The notes beneath the pieces were generated by a model that saw nothing but the letters and a program-made list of their open reading frames with translations, was not told where the DNA came from and searched no databases. Shown piece after piece: positions 9,215-18,221 of a stretch of 64,000 nucleotides of DNA. A program made the translations under genes and the position numbers. The stretch comes from CAYXVF01 sp964468125 (GTDB lineage: Bacteria > Myxococcota > XYA12-FULL-58-9 > CAYXVF01): the NCBI GenBank assembly GCA_964468125.1, contig CAYXVF010000009.1:21379-85378 (forward strand), in the 5' to 3' direction. The stretch's first letter is position 1, and each line of letters begins with the position of its first letter.

Positions 9215-9226
9215 GAGCATAATTCC

Positions 9227-10840
9227 ATGCGACGAAACGAGCTTCCTGAATGGCGTGCACTCGAGCGCGAAGCTGAACGATTGAAGTCAACGCACCTGCG
9301 CGCCCTCTTCGCTGAGGATCCGGTGAGGGTCGCTCGAATGACGCTCACTGTCGGAGACTTGTTGGTCGATTTCTCGAAACACCGTGTCGACCAGGAGGTG
9401 ATGGTAGCGCTCCATGCGCTCGCGCGTGCCTCGGGGGTTGCGGAGCGAGCCGAAGCGATGTTTGTGGGGGAGCACATCAACGTGACCGAGGATCGCGCGG
9501 TGCTTCACGTAGCTCTGCGCAATCGCTCCGATCGTCCCGTGGGGGAGGACGGGGATGTGATGCCTTCGGTCAGGGAAGTGCTCGACCGCATGGCTCGTTT
9601 TTCCGATCGCGTTCGCGACGGAAGCTGGACAGGGTACACGGGAAAGCGGATTCGGACCGTGGTGAATGTGGGCATCGGTGGATCGGACCTCGGCCCGGTG
9701 ATGGCCTACGAAGCTCTCAAGTCCTACTCCGACCGCGCTCTCACCCTTCGTTTCGTTTCCAACATCGATGGTACTCATTTCGCCGAGGCGATACGCGACC
9801 TGGACCCAGAAGAGACGCTCTTCGTCATTGCGAGCAAAACGTTTACCACCCTCGAAACGATGACGAACGCCCGGACCGCCCGTACGTGGCTCTTGGAGAA
9901 GCTCGGCGACGAGGCGGCGATCGCGAAACACTTCGTAGCGTTGTCCACGAATCGCAAGGGAGTCGAGGAGTTTGGGATCGACCCGGAGAACATGTTCGGT
10001 TTCTGGGATTGGGTCGGTGGTCGATACAGCCTGACGTCGGCGATCGGGCTTCCGGTCATGATCGCGATCGGACCCGAGCAGTTTTACGAGATGCTCGATG
10101 GCTTCCACGCGATCGATGAGCACTTCCGGGAGGCGCCAGCGGAAGAGAACGTGCCACTGATTCTTGGGCTCCTCGGCGTCTGGTACAACAACTTCATGGG
10201 GGCCGATAGTCAGGCGATTCTACCCTACGAACAATACCTGCATCGCTTCGCCGCGTATTTTCAGCAGGGCAACATGGAGTCGAACGGAAAGTCCGTGACC
10301 CTGAGCGGCGAGCGCGTCGACTGGGAGACCGGACCGATCATCTGGGGTGAGCCCGGAACCAATGGCCAGCACGCGTTCTATCAGCTCATTCACCAGGGCA
10401 CGAAGCTGATCCCTGTCGATTTCATCGCCTTTGCGCGCTCGGAGAATCCCCTCGGGGATCACCACGACAAGCTCATCGCGAACGTGATCGCTCAGTCCGA
10501 AGCGCTGGCATTCGGAAAGACCGCCGACGAGGTCCGTGCGGAAGGAGTGGATGAGCGCCTCATCCCCCACAAGACTTTCGAGGGGAATCGCCCGAGCACG
10601 ACGATCCTAGCGCCTCGTCTCACGCCCTCAACTCTTGGCCAGCTGGTGGCGCTCTATGAGCACGTAATCTTCGTGCAGGGGGCGGTGTGGGACATCAACA
10701 GTTTCGACCAGTGGGGAGTGGAGCTCGGCAAGGTCCTGGCCAAGCGCGTGCTTTCGGAGCTGGGCGACGAGGAGCCGGAGCTGGATCACGACCCCTCAAC
10801 CAATCAACTCATCCGCTGGTATCGCACCCACCGCCGCTGA
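9227..10840 (+). CDS. pgi: Glucose-6-phosphate isomerase
   Basis: Interconverts glucose 6-phosphate and fructose 6-phosphate in glycolysis/gluconeogenesis, in the cytoplasm. 537 residues, the usual length of the long bacterial form. Both family signatures are present: FWDWVGGRYSLTSAIG, and VWDINSFDQWGVELGK near the C-terminus. The catalytic Glu lies in QGNMESNGK, and the His region in GTNGQHAFYQLIHQGT. The sugar-phosphate loop VNVGIGGSDLGP and ASKTFTT are intact. It starts 12 bases after the truncated glutamate-synthase-like gene and is followed by the response-regulator gene about 50 bases downstream. Confidence 0.97.
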   Translation: MRRNELPEWRALEREAERLKSTHLRALFAEDPVRVARMTLTVGDLLVDFSKHRVDQEVMVALHALARASGVAERAEAMFVGEHINVTEDRAVLHVALRNRSDRPVGEDGDVMPSVREVLDRMARFSDRVRDGSWTGYTGKRIRTVVNVGIGGSDLGPVMAYEALKSYSDRALTLRFVSNIDGTHFAEAIRDLDPEETLFVIASKTFTTLETMTNARTARTWLLEKLGDEAAIAKHFVALSTNRKGVEEFGIDPENMFGFWDWVGGRYSLTSAIGLPVMIAIGPEQFYEMLDGFHAIDEHFREAPAEENVPLILGLLGVWYNNFMGADSQAILPYEQYLHRFAAYFQQGNMESNGKSVTLSGERVDWETGPIIWGEPGTNGQHAFYQLIHQGTKLIPVDFIAFARSENPLGDHHDKLIANVIAQSEALAFGKTADEVRAEGVDERLIPHKTFEGNRPSTTILAPRLTPSTLGQLVALYEHVIFVQGAVWDINSFDQWGVELGKVLAKRVLSELGDEEPELDHDPSTNQLIRWYRTHRR

Positions 10841-10891
10841 CATCGTACTTTCCACCTCCGCCGCGATGGATCGGGTAGACTCGAGAGGCGG

Positions 10892-11341
10892 ATGGGGACC
10901 GAAAACAGGCAATACCGGATTCTCGTCGTAGACGACGAATCGGCGATCTGTGCGCTCCTGGAGATGGCCCTGAGCGCCGAGGGCCATCAGGTCGAGACCG
11001 TTGGAGACCCGAACCTCGCGCTCGATCGACTTCATGACGCAGTCTTCGACCTGGTCATCAGCGACATCAACATGCCCGGGCTCGATGGACACGCGCTCGT
11101 AGATAGAATCGTCGCGAGTCGTCCGGGGTTGCCGGTGATCATGATAACAGCCAAGGCGAGCTCGGAAACGATCAGCAAGTCCTTCGCCCAGGGCATTCGA
11201 GCGTTCCTCGTGAAACCCTTCGATGACATCGGAGAGGTGGTTGAAAAAGTCGACTCGGTCCTTGACGCGGCGATGCGCCGTCGAGAGACCCAATCCTCAA
11301 TTCGCCGGATTCGCATGACCCTCTTGGGAGATGGCGAGTGA
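10892..11341 (+). CDS. Response regulator, receiver domain only
   Basis: 149 residues, a CheY-like receiver with no output domain. Phosphoacceptor Asp58 lies in DLVISDINMPGLDG, the acidic pair in ILVVDDE, the conserved Thr in VIMITAK, and the Lys in AFLVKPFD. The last about 25 residues are basic helix. Its stop overlaps the GTG start of the FecR-domain gene by 4 bases (GTGA), and the kinase gene follows in turn, so the three are translationally coupled. The cognate kinase is very probably the one at 12609-14444. With no DNA-binding domain, output must be through protein contact. Confidence 0.93.
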   Translation: MGTENRQYRILVVDDESAICALLEMALSAEGHQVETVGDPNLALDRLHDAVFDLVISDINMPGLDGHALVDRIVASRPGLPVIMITAKASSETISKSFAQGIRAFLVKPFDDIGEVVEKVDSVLDAAMRRRETQSSIRRIRMTLLGDGE

Positions 11342-12609
11342 GTGTCTGGATCGCAGATCGACGGCGGGAGCGAATCGAGGACCTGACCGACCTCTCTCTC
11401 GGTGTCGCCTGCGTCGTGGGGATTGCTGTCGCGCTCGTCAGCCTGGTTCAAGAAAGCCAGGACGTGGGAGCTCGCGGCGAGATCAGTCTAGAACCGATCG
11501 GTCGACTCTCCGTCGCGGTGTCCCAGGTGCGACGACGCGCCGTGAGCAGCTTGGTCTGGCGCGATGTTTCGACCGGCGCTCCGATCTACGACGGCGACAC
11601 GATGTTCGTGCCGCCCCTCGCATACGCCCGGGTCACCCTCGACGATGGATCCGAGCTGGTTCTCGACCCGGAGAGCCTGACGGTCATCGAGAAGTCGAGC
11701 GACGATTCGGGTTTGCGGGTCAGTGTTGCTCGCGGAACCGTCTCGGGACTTTCGGCGGGTCCGGGTGCGGTCACCGTGCGGGCCGGATCCGTGCGGGCGG
11801 TCCTCGGTGACGATGCGCAAGCGCGTTTGTCGGTCAACGGCGAAGAGGTTGCGATCGATGTGCTCGCGGGAGCCGGTGAGGTTGACGCCAGCGGCGAGAA
11901 GTTCGTCCTCACGCCGGAAACGGGTCTTCGCGTGAACGAGGAGGGAGCGAGAACCGTGCGCTACCCCGCGATCCTCACCGCGCCAAGCGCGAATGCACGG
12001 ATAGGCGTCGCGGCCGCCGTACGCGGGATTGAGCTTCGTTGGTCCGGCGAGCTCGTCGACGCCGAGCTCTGGCTTGCGAGTGACCGACAGTTTCGAGATG
12101 TCGTTCGACGCCCTGCTACCGCCGAAGCAGCGACCCTCTCGCTCACCCGACCGGGCCGCTACTTCTGGAAGGTCGTCGATGCGAACGGTAGCGATGCGAG
12201 TGCGGTAGCTCGATTCTGGATCGTGCCGCCGGAGCCTCCCAAGCTCCTGTCGCCGGTCAGTGACTTTACCGTCCAAGCCGCCTCGGATGGCACGCTTCGT
12301 TTGGGGTGGTCTGCGGTCAACGGCGCCGGTCGCTACCGGGTGGAGCTCGTCGACGTGTCCGATCAGGAGCTCGATGAGCGACGCGACCTCTTGACCTTGC
12401 CCAAGCCCCAAACGAGCGTCTGGACGCGCGAGACCGCAGAACGACGCGTGTACGTCCCTTTGAGCCTGGCCGCCGGAAAGTATCGCTGGCGCGTCGTGCC
12501 CATCGGGGGCGAATCGGGTCGCCCCTCGCCCTATCGCTCGCTTCGTCTCACCGAGGCTGAGTTGTTGCAGGCGCCAGAAGTCTTGGATCCCTCGGTGGTG
12601 GTGGAGTGA
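11338..12609 (+). CDS. Membrane-anchored FecR-domain protein
   Basis: 423 residues starting at a GTG inside the overlap with the response-regulator stop. A transmembrane helix lies at about residues 21-40 (LGVACVVGIAVALVSLV). Residues about 85-190 are a FecR-like beta domain (YDGDTMFVPPLAYARVTLDDGSELVL, VARGTVSG, VNGEEVAIDVLAGAGEVDA). Residues about 215-415 look like two Ig/fibronectin-like beta domains with the recurrent pattern LRWSG...YFWKVVD and LGWSAVNGAGRYRVEL...YRWRVVP. FecR proteins usually couple outer-membrane receptors to an ECF sigma factor. None is nearby; instead it lies between a response regulator and a histidine kinase, so it may be a sensory or structural partner of the kinase. 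Confidence 0.85.
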   Translation: MSVWIADRRRERIEDLTDLSLGVACVVGIAVALVSLVQESQDVGARGEISLEPIGRLSVAVSQVRRRAVSSLVWRDVSTGAPIYDGDTMFVPPLAYARVTLDDGSELVLDPESLTVIEKSSDDSGLRVSVARGTVSGLSAGPGAVTVRAGSVRAVLGDDAQARLSVNGEEVAIDVLAGAGEVDASGEKFVLTPETGLRVNEEGARTVRYPAILTAPSANARIGVAAAVRGIELRWSGELVDAELWLASDRQFRDVVRRPATAEAATLSLTRPGRYFWKVVDANGSDASAVARFWIVPPEPPKLLSPVSDFTVQAASDGTLRLGWSAVNGAGRYRVELVDVSDQELDERRDLLTLPKPQTSVWTRETAERRVYVPLSLAAGKYRWRVVPIGGESGRPSPYRSLRLTEAELLQAPEVLDPSVVVE

Positions 12610-14444
12610 TGGCGGAGCCGCTTCAGAGTCGTCGGCCGCTCTCCTCGCTGCGGTACAAGGTCATCGCGGTCTTGGGTCTCGTACTCGTCGGCGCCATGGG
12701 GTCTTATCTCTACTTGGCGACTTCACTCTTCAACGCCGACAAGCTGGCCTATGTCTACGATCTGAACGCGACACTCGCTCAAACGAAGAGTGAGGAGGTT
12801 GCGGCCGCCTTGGGCGGGATTTCCGACCGGTTGCGTCTCTGGGCGCGACTCAGTGGCGGCTCAAAAGACGGCGCCCGCGCGGCGCGGGACGCCTTGTTCT
12901 CCGACGCGGACATTCTTGCGGCGGAGCTCTACGGCGGGCCGAGCTCGGAGCGTCTGGCGGCGGTGGTCAACGAGGATGAGCTCCGGCGAACGCAGCTCCC
13001 CATCGAGGACCTCGAGCGCGCCGGAGCCCGAGTGCCTGCGAGACTCGACGAGGTTCGCTCGGAGCGTCTTCTCCTCGAAAACATCAGCCTCCCTCCGGAG
13101 CTCGCACTCCTGCGCTTATCCGTCGTTGTGGACCAGGGCGTGGTCCTAGCGACGGTGAGACCGGATCGCTTGCTTCGAATCTTCGGCGCTTCGTCGGTTT
13201 ACCGTGCCTATTTGATCGATCTCGACGGTGTGGTGTTGGCTCATCCGGACCCGGAGGCGGTGCTGTCCAAGCGCAGTCTTCGGTCGCCACTCGTGGAGGA
13301 AGCTTTCGTCTCCCGCGCTTCGCGGGGAACGCGCGCTTATCGCAGTGTCGATGAGCAGGAAATGCTGGGCGCCTTTGCCGAAGTCGAGCGGAGCAACCTC
13401 TTGGTCATCACGGAGGTGCCGCGGGCCGAGGCGCTGCGAGCGAGCGCGGAGCTCATTCGACAGTCAGCGCTCTTCGCCGCGGTCGTGTTGCTGGCTGCTT
13501 TCCTTCTCGGGATCCATTTCTCCCGGCGTTTGACCGCACCCATACGCTCGCTCGAGGCTGCGACGCGGCAAGTGGCCTCAGGGGATTTCGAGACCCGTGT
13601 AGAGGTGCAGGGTGGCGACGAGGTTGCAAGCCTCGCGTCCGCGTTCAACCACATGGGTGAGGAGTTGCGGGTTCGGGAGAAGCAGCTCGCCGAGAGTCAG
13701 TCCGCACTCGTGCAGCAGGAAAAACTCGCGACCCTCGGTGAAATGACCGCGGCGCTTGCGCATGAGGTCAAGAATCCACTCACTGGCATCCGAGGGTTCG
13801 CTCAGCTGGGAAAGATGAAGAGCGATCCGGACGAGCTCAAAAAACTCTTCGCGATGATCGAGGAGTCGACGACCCGTGTGCAGGAGATTCTGAACAGCCA
13901 CTTGGCCTACACCCGACACGAGTCGAAGATGGACGAGGTGTCCATTCACGAGCTCGCGCGAGGCGTCGAGCAACTCCTCGCGTTCCAGCTGCGCCGGGCG
14001 AACGTGACGCTCGAGCTCGATGTTCCCGAGTCGTTGCCCACCGTGAAGGGCAACCCCAGTCAGCTCCAGCAGGTGCTCGTCAATCTGATGGTGAATGCGC
14101 AGCACGCGATGGACGGAGGCGGCGTGTTGACCGTACGTGCGCGCGATGAAAACAGCTCGCTCGTGATCGAGGTTTCTGACACGGGCGAAGGGATCGAAGA
14201 GGGGATTCGCGAGACGATCTTCGAGCCCTTCTTCACGACGAAGGAGAGGGGAAAGGGGACCGGTCTGGGGCTGTCGGTGACCAGCACCATCGTCAAGCGG
14301 CACCACGGGAACATCGAAGTGGACTCGACAGTGGGTGTAGGCACGACGTTCCGTATCACGCTCCCGCTCAAAGCGGCGGCTTCGCGCACGCCTGCGGCTG
14401 CGTCTGGAGCGGTCGCGCTGGTCAAAGTGAATCGGGCCCGCTAG
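12609..14444 (+). CDS. Transmembrane sensor histidine kinase
   Basis: 611 residues from the ATG at 12609, overlapping the FecR-domain stop by one base (TGATG); a GTG one codon earlier is also possible. Architecture: TM1 (about 14-36), extracytoplasmic sensor region (about 37-280), TM2 (about 285-305), HAMP (about 306-360), HisKA with phospho-His in ALAHEVKNPLTGIRGF, and HATPase_c with N box QVLVNLMVNAQHAM, G1 DTGEGI, F box FEPFFTT and G2 GKGTGLGLSV. All catalytic motifs are intact. NtrB-like spacing of the H box is typical of HAMP kinases. The co-encoded receiver (10892-11341) is the expected partner. The ligand is unknown. Confidence 0.93.
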   Translation: MAEPLQSRRPLSSLRYKVIAVLGLVLVGAMGSYLYLATSLFNADKLAYVYDLNATLAQTKSEEVAAALGGISDRLRLWARLSGGSKDGARAARDALFSDADILAAELYGGPSSERLAAVVNEDELRRTQLPIEDLERAGARVPARLDEVRSERLLLENISLPPELALLRLSVVVDQGVVLATVRPDRLLRIFGASSVYRAYLIDLDGVVLAHPDPEAVLSKRSLRSPLVEEAFVSRASRGTRAYRSVDEQEMLGAFAEVERSNLLVITEVPRAEALRASAELIRQSALFAAVVLLAAFLLGIHFSRRLTAPIRSLEAATRQVASGDFETRVEVQGGDEVASLASAFNHMGEELRVREKQLAESQSALVQQEKLATLGEMTAALAHEVKNPLTGIRGFAQLGKMKSDPDELKKLFAMIEESTTRVQEILNSHLAYTRHESKMDEVSIHELARGVEQLLAFQLRRANVTLELDVPESLPTVKGNPSQLQQVLVNLMVNAQHAMDGGGVLTVRARDENSSLVIEVSDTGEGIEEGIRETIFEPFFTTKERGKGTGLGLSVTSTIVKRHHGNIEVDSTVGVGTTFRITLPLKAAASRTPAAASGAVALVKVNRAR

Positions 14445-14519
14445 CCTGCGCGTGTTCGCGTTCGGAGTGCCGATCGCTCTCACCCACCGAGAGCGAGAGC
14501 ATAGAGGAGAGATCCTTCG

Positions 14520-15395
14520 ATGCTTCAACACACCTGTCGCCTCGTCTCTGTGCTGCTGTTCGGGCTGGGCTTCGTGGTTCTCGAGCCTGCTGAGGCGGAG
14601 GCGGGAGGCCTGCTTCGCCGCGTTCGCAGCCGGACGCAGGGAAGCGGCGAGATCTCGCGCCCCCCACGGACGGCTCCGCGCGCCAAGTCGAGTGTCGGGC
14701 GAGATCCGAGCGTGCAGCAGCGGCGCGCTCGGGAGCAGCAGGCCGCGAGAAGTGCATACATCGCCGGCTATGGAGTCGGGGCAGGAGCGCTTCTCTACGG
14801 TCCCTACGGTTACGGCTACTCGCACATTCGCCCGGTCGGTGTCTTCGGGCCATCGCTTCGTTCGGAGCTAGAGGAAGAGGTCGAGTCCTCGCTGCCGCCC
14901 TGGCGCCTACAGCTCGGTGTGTCCCGCGGCCAGGCCTCCGAGGGCGGCTCCACCGTGGATCGGTATCGGCTCGATCTCCGCGTCCAGACCCCCTGGCCCG
15001 TGGACGCTTCCGCCACGGGGTTCCTCTTGGTGGAGCCTCTCGACGGCCGGCCCGATGACCGTTTGGCCTTGTGGAAAGGAACAGCCTGGTGGCGCGCAGT
15101 GGACGAGCGGCGCGTCGAGCTGGCGCTGGGCGCGGGGTACCGACGTCTCTTTGACCCTGCGAATGGGGAGAATGGCGGCCATGTCTCCGGTTCGCTGCGC
15201 TTCTTTCCCCTGTCCTCCTTCGTGCTCGAGGGGCGCCTCGACGCGGGCTGGATCGGTGAAGCAACGCACTTCGACTGGCGAACGTCCGCCGGGGCACTCT
15301 TTGGACCCGTGGAAATCTACTTCGCCTGGACCGGCTTGACCTTCGACGACCTGGCGCTCACCGGCCCCTCCGTAGGCATGCGACTGTGGCTGTAG
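14520..15395 (+). CDS. Secreted beta-rich protein of unknown function
   Basis: 291 residues. A purine-rich ribosome-binding stretch (AGAGGAGAGAT) precedes the ATG. The signal peptide spans about residues 1-28 and ends near AEA. Residues 35-75 are basic and probably disordered, followed by a Gly/Tyr segment (YGVGAGALLYGPYGYGY). The rest consists of amphipathic beta strands with aromatic ends (WRLQLGVSRG, YRLDLRVQTPWP, RVELALGAGYRRLF, SVGMRLWL), ending in an aromatic-hydrophobic C-terminus. That pattern fits a small outer-membrane barrel, but it is inference. It follows the sensor kinase by 75 bases and may be in the same operon or its target. Confidence 0.7.
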   Translation: MLQHTCRLVSVLLFGLGFVVLEPAEAEAGGLLRRVRSRTQGSGEISRPPRTAPRAKSSVGRDPSVQQRRAREQQAARSAYIAGYGVGAGALLYGPYGYGYSHIRPVGVFGPSLRSELEEEVESSLPPWRLQLGVSRGQASEGGSTVDRYRLDLRVQTPWPVDASATGFLLVEPLDGRPDDRLALWKGTAWWRAVDERRVELALGAGYRRLFDPANGENGGHVSGSLRFFPLSSFVLEGRLDAGWIGEATHFDWRTSAGALFGPVEIYFAWTGLTFDDLALTGPSVGMRLWL

Positions 15396-15480
15396 CGCCC
15401 CGCTTCTGAGGCGGCTCGGTCGATGCGCGGCCGGCACCCTACATCTTGATCTGAGATGCCTGAGGGGCGAAGAGCCACCC

Positions 15481-16284
15481 ATGCTCGTTCCCCACGCGTC
15501 TCCGCTCTTCGAGGGACGGCTGCGTGCTCGCTTCGATCGCTTCATCGCGGAGGTAGAGCTCGACGGTCGCGTCGTCGACGCCCACTGTGTCAATCCTGGT
15601 AAGATGGAGGGCCTCGTGGTTCCGGGAGCCCGCGCCTGGCTCTCGGAGGCACCGCCTGAGGCGAAACGCAAGCTGCGCTACACCCTGGAGCTGCTCGAAG
15701 TGGACGGGGTCCTCGTCGGCGCCAATACGAATGCGCCGAATCGGATCGCAGCGGAGCTCGTAGAAGCAAAGTGCGTTCCCGGGCTCGCACGCTTTCGAGC
15801 GCTCGAGCGGGAGGTACGCTACGGGGAACGCTCGCGGATCGATCTGCGCCTGACCGTCGGAAAGCGTTTCCACTATGTCGAGATCAAGAACTGCCACCTG
15901 GTGTACTCCGATGGCTGCGCCTATTTTCCCGATTCGGTGAGCGCACGCGCCGCCGGTCACCTCGAGGAGCTCGAGCGTCAGCGCGCAGCAGGGGACCTCG
16001 CGACCGTGTTGTTCGTCGTGCAACGCGCGGACGCGACGAAACTCCGCCCGAGCGATCTCCACGACCCGGCCTTTGCGAAGGCGGCTCGAAGCGCGGCCAC
16101 GGCGGGTGTGCGTTTTCGGGCGATCGTGGTCCAGCCGGGGCTTCGCGGCTATCGCTTGTTGCGCGAGATCCCGGTAGACCTGCGATCCTACGCGTTCGAG
16201 GCGCTGGCAAGTGAGCGAGAGGCGCACGCGCCGAGGTCTGGTTGGACCCGTCGGGGCGGCAAGCTCGTTTCCGCCCGGTCTTGA
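15481..16284 (+). CDS. sfsA: SfsA-family nuclease-like protein
   Basis: 267 residues, slightly longer than the usual 230-250. Conserved family blocks are present: FIAEVELDGR, VNPGKMEGLV, NRIAAELVEAK, RYGERSRIDLRL, HYVEIKNCHLV and YFPDSVSARAAGHLEEL. The N-terminal OB-like part and the C-terminal PD-(D/E)xK-like part (Asp and the E-x-K of VEIKN) are both complete. SfsA was named for sugar-fermentation stimulation in E. coli. Structural and biochemical work points to nucleic-acid binding or nuclease activity; the cellular role is unclear. It is the first gene of a plus-strand run with tesB and a permease. Confidence 0.92.
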   Translation: MLVPHASPLFEGRLRARFDRFIAEVELDGRVVDAHCVNPGKMEGLVVPGARAWLSEAPPEAKRKLRYTLELLEVDGVLVGANTNAPNRIAAELVEAKCVPGLARFRALEREVRYGERSRIDLRLTVGKRFHYVEIKNCHLVYSDGCAYFPDSVSARAAGHLEELERQRAAGDLATVLFVVQRADATKLRPSDLHDPAFAKAARSAATAGVRFRAIVVQPGLRGYRLLREIPVDLRSYAFEALASEREAHAPRSGWTRRGGKLVSARS

Positions 16285-16301
16285 ACGGCAAGGAGTAGTC
16301 G

Positions 16302-17162
16302 ATGTCCAAGAAACTCGATGAGCTGATCGACCTGCTGCGTTTGGAGAAGATCGAGGAGAATCTGTTTCGCGGCCAGAGCCAGGACCTCGGTTGGGGCCGC
16401 GTCTTCGGCGGGCAAGTTGCGGGTCAAGCGCTCTCTGCGGCGGTGCAAACGGTCCCCGTCGACCGCATCTGCCACTCACTGCACAGCTACTTCCTTCGTC
16501 CCGGCGATACAAAGAAGTCCATCGTCTACGAAGTCGATCGAATTCGGGACGGTGGCAGCTTCACGACGCGCCGGGTCGTCGCGATTCAGGGCGGGCGGCC
16601 CATCTTCAACCTGTCCGCGTCCTTCCAAATCGTAGAGGAGGGGTTCGAGCACCAGGCGGAAATGCCCGCGGTTCCTCCTCCAGAAGATCTCAAATCCGAG
16701 CTGGAGCTGGCCCAAGAAATCGCCGATCTCATACCTCCGCCACTCAAAGACATGGCGCTCGGTGAGCGACCTATCGAGATCCGACCGGTGAAGCCCTACA
16801 ACGTACTCCGGCCTCGGGCGCGGGAGCCGATCAATCGCGTATGGTATCGAACCGCCGGAGCTCTTCCGGACCAGCCAGCGCTTCACCAATACATGCTCGC
16901 CTACGCGTCTGACTTTCAGTTCCTTGGCACCTCGCTTCAGCCGCACGGCGAGACCTGGCTGCGTCCGGGAATGCAGGTCGCGAGTCTCGACCATGCGATG
17001 TGGTTCCATCGACCCTTTCGTCTCGACGACTGGCTGCTCTACAGCATCGAGAGTCCTTCCGCGAGCGGGGCTCGGGGGTTCGTACGAGGACAATTCTTCA
17101 ATCGCGACGGAGTGCTCGTCGCGTCAGCGACGCAAGAAGGTCTGATTCGGAGGCGGGACTGA
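16302..17162 (+). CDS. tesB: Acyl-CoA thioesterase II
   Basis: Hydrolyses acyl-CoA to free fatty acid and CoA in the cytoplasm. 286 residues, the normal length for the double hot-dog TesB family. The N-terminal hot-dog has GRVFGGQVAGQALSAA and the YFLRPGD block; the C-terminal hot-dog has ASLDHAMWFHRPF, SGARGFVRGQFF and ATQEGLIR. The Asp in LDHAMWF and the Gln in TQEG are the known active-site residues, and both are present. It lies 17 bases after sfsA and just before an AI-2E-family permease gene. Confidence 0.95.
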   Translation: MSKKLDELIDLLRLEKIEENLFRGQSQDLGWGRVFGGQVAGQALSAAVQTVPVDRICHSLHSYFLRPGDTKKSIVYEVDRIRDGGSFTTRRVVAIQGGRPIFNLSASFQIVEEGFEHQAEMPAVPPPEDLKSELELAQEIADLIPPPLKDMALGERPIEIRPVKPYNVLRPRAREPINRVWYRTAGALPDQPALHQYMLAYASDFQFLGTSLQPHGETWLRPGMQVASLDHAMWFHRPFRLDDWLLYSIESPSASGARGFVRGQFFNRDGVLVASATQEGLIRRRD

Positions 17163-17186
17163 CATGGCGTCCGGAGAGAGTGCGCT

Positions 17187-18221
17187 TTGACTGAGGTCCG
17201 AAAACCGGTCGGCGTGCCGCGTACGCTCGCGACGGTGGCCCTGCTCGTCGTCGTGGTCGCTGGCATTCGTGCCGCCGCTCCCGTCCTGCAGCCGGTTCTG
17301 ATCGCGTTGTTCCTGGCCATCGGGACCTCACCGGTCTTGGGTTGGTGCGCCCGACACATGCCTCGTTCGCTCGCGATAGCTGTCGCCATCGCCCTGAACG
17401 TTCTCCTGGTCGCGATTCTCTTCTTCGCGGTGGGGACATCCTTTTCCCAGTTGGGTGCGGTCGTGCCGAAGTACTCCGCCAGGCTCAATGAGATTCAAAC
17501 GGAAAGCCTCGAAGCGCTCGCGGACTGGGGGATCGAGGTCGAGCCAATGGACTCGGCCTTGGCGCTTCAGGATCTCTTAGGGTACGGCACCTTCGCCGCG
17601 GGGCGAGTGATCGCCATCGGTACGCTCACGCTCCTGGTCATTCTGATCGTGGCGTTCATCTTCGTGGAGAGCGCTGGGTTTCAGGAGCGCTATGGCTGGA
17701 TTCGTCGTGGCCGTAGAGACGACGATCTCGTAGTGGCCGCATACCATGACATTCAGATCTACCTCGGGCTCAAGACCGCGATCAGCGCGGGTACCGGTTT
17801 AGCGGCGTTCCTATTGTGCACGGTGGTGGGCGTGCCCCTGGCCGTGTTCTGGGGAACGCTCGCCTTTCTGCTCAACTTCATCCCCTTCGTGGGCTCCTTC
17901 ATCGCGGCGATTCCGCCCGTGACCTTATCCGTGCTCGACGCGGGCTACATGCCGGCGACGGTCCTCGCCGTCGGCTACCTCGCCATCAACGTGACGTTTG
18001 CCAACATCGTCGAGCCTCGGGTCTTCGGCAAAGCGGTCAAGCTCTCGCCTTTGGCGATCTTGGTCGGCGTGCTGTTCTGGGGCTGGGTCCTCGGGCCGGT
18101 GGGCGCGCTCATCGCCGTGCCGGTGATCACGAGTGCGAAGCTCGCCCTGCAGCGCAATCGCGAGTGGCGTTGGATCGCGGTTTTGATATCGGCCGGGGTC
18201 CCGGAGGAGGCGCGCAAGTGA
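17187..18221 (+). CDS. AI-2E-family (PF01594) permease
   Basis: 344 residues starting at TTG, supported by GGAGAG about 9 bases upstream. About eight hydrophobic spans with the usual layout: paired helices at the N-terminus (15-60), a soluble amphipathic region (80-140), then the conserved C-terminal half with GLKTAISAGTGL, LLNFIPFVGSFIAAIPP, INVTFANIVEPRVFGKAVKLSP and WVLGPVGALIAVPV. Despite the family name, members include proteins exporting AI-2, Na+/H+ antiporters and undefined transporters, so the substrate cannot be given. Its stop overlaps the GTG of the next gene by 4 bases. Confidence 0.92.
   Translation: MTEVRKPVGVPRTLATVALLVVVVAGIRAAAPVLQPVLIALFLAIGTSPVLGWCARHMPRSLAIAVAIALNVLLVAILFFAVGTSFSQLGAVVPKYSARLNEIQTESLEALADWGIEVEPMDSALALQDLLGYGTFAAGRVIAIGTLTLLVILIVAFIFVESAGFQERYGWIRRGRRDDDLVVAAYHDIQIYLGLKTAISAGTGLAAFLLCTVVGVPLAVFWGTLAFLLNFIPFVGSFIAAIPPVTLSVLDAGYMPATVLAVGYLAINVTFANIVEPRVFGKAVKLSPLAILVGVLFWGWVLGPVGALIAVPVITSAKLALQRNREWRWIAVLISAGVPEEARK

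Noticed and set aside
13578..14825. Minus-strand open frame (about 415 codons) opposite the histidine kinase
   Set aside because: The kinase motifs on the plus strand are intact; the antisense product is Arg/His-rich without a family pattern.
17816..18217. N-terminal extension of the carboxypeptidase-repeat/PDZ protein back into the permease gene
   Set aside because: The extension is a shifted-frame reading of the permease; the GTG at 18218 gives a good membrane anchor and a 4-base overlap.
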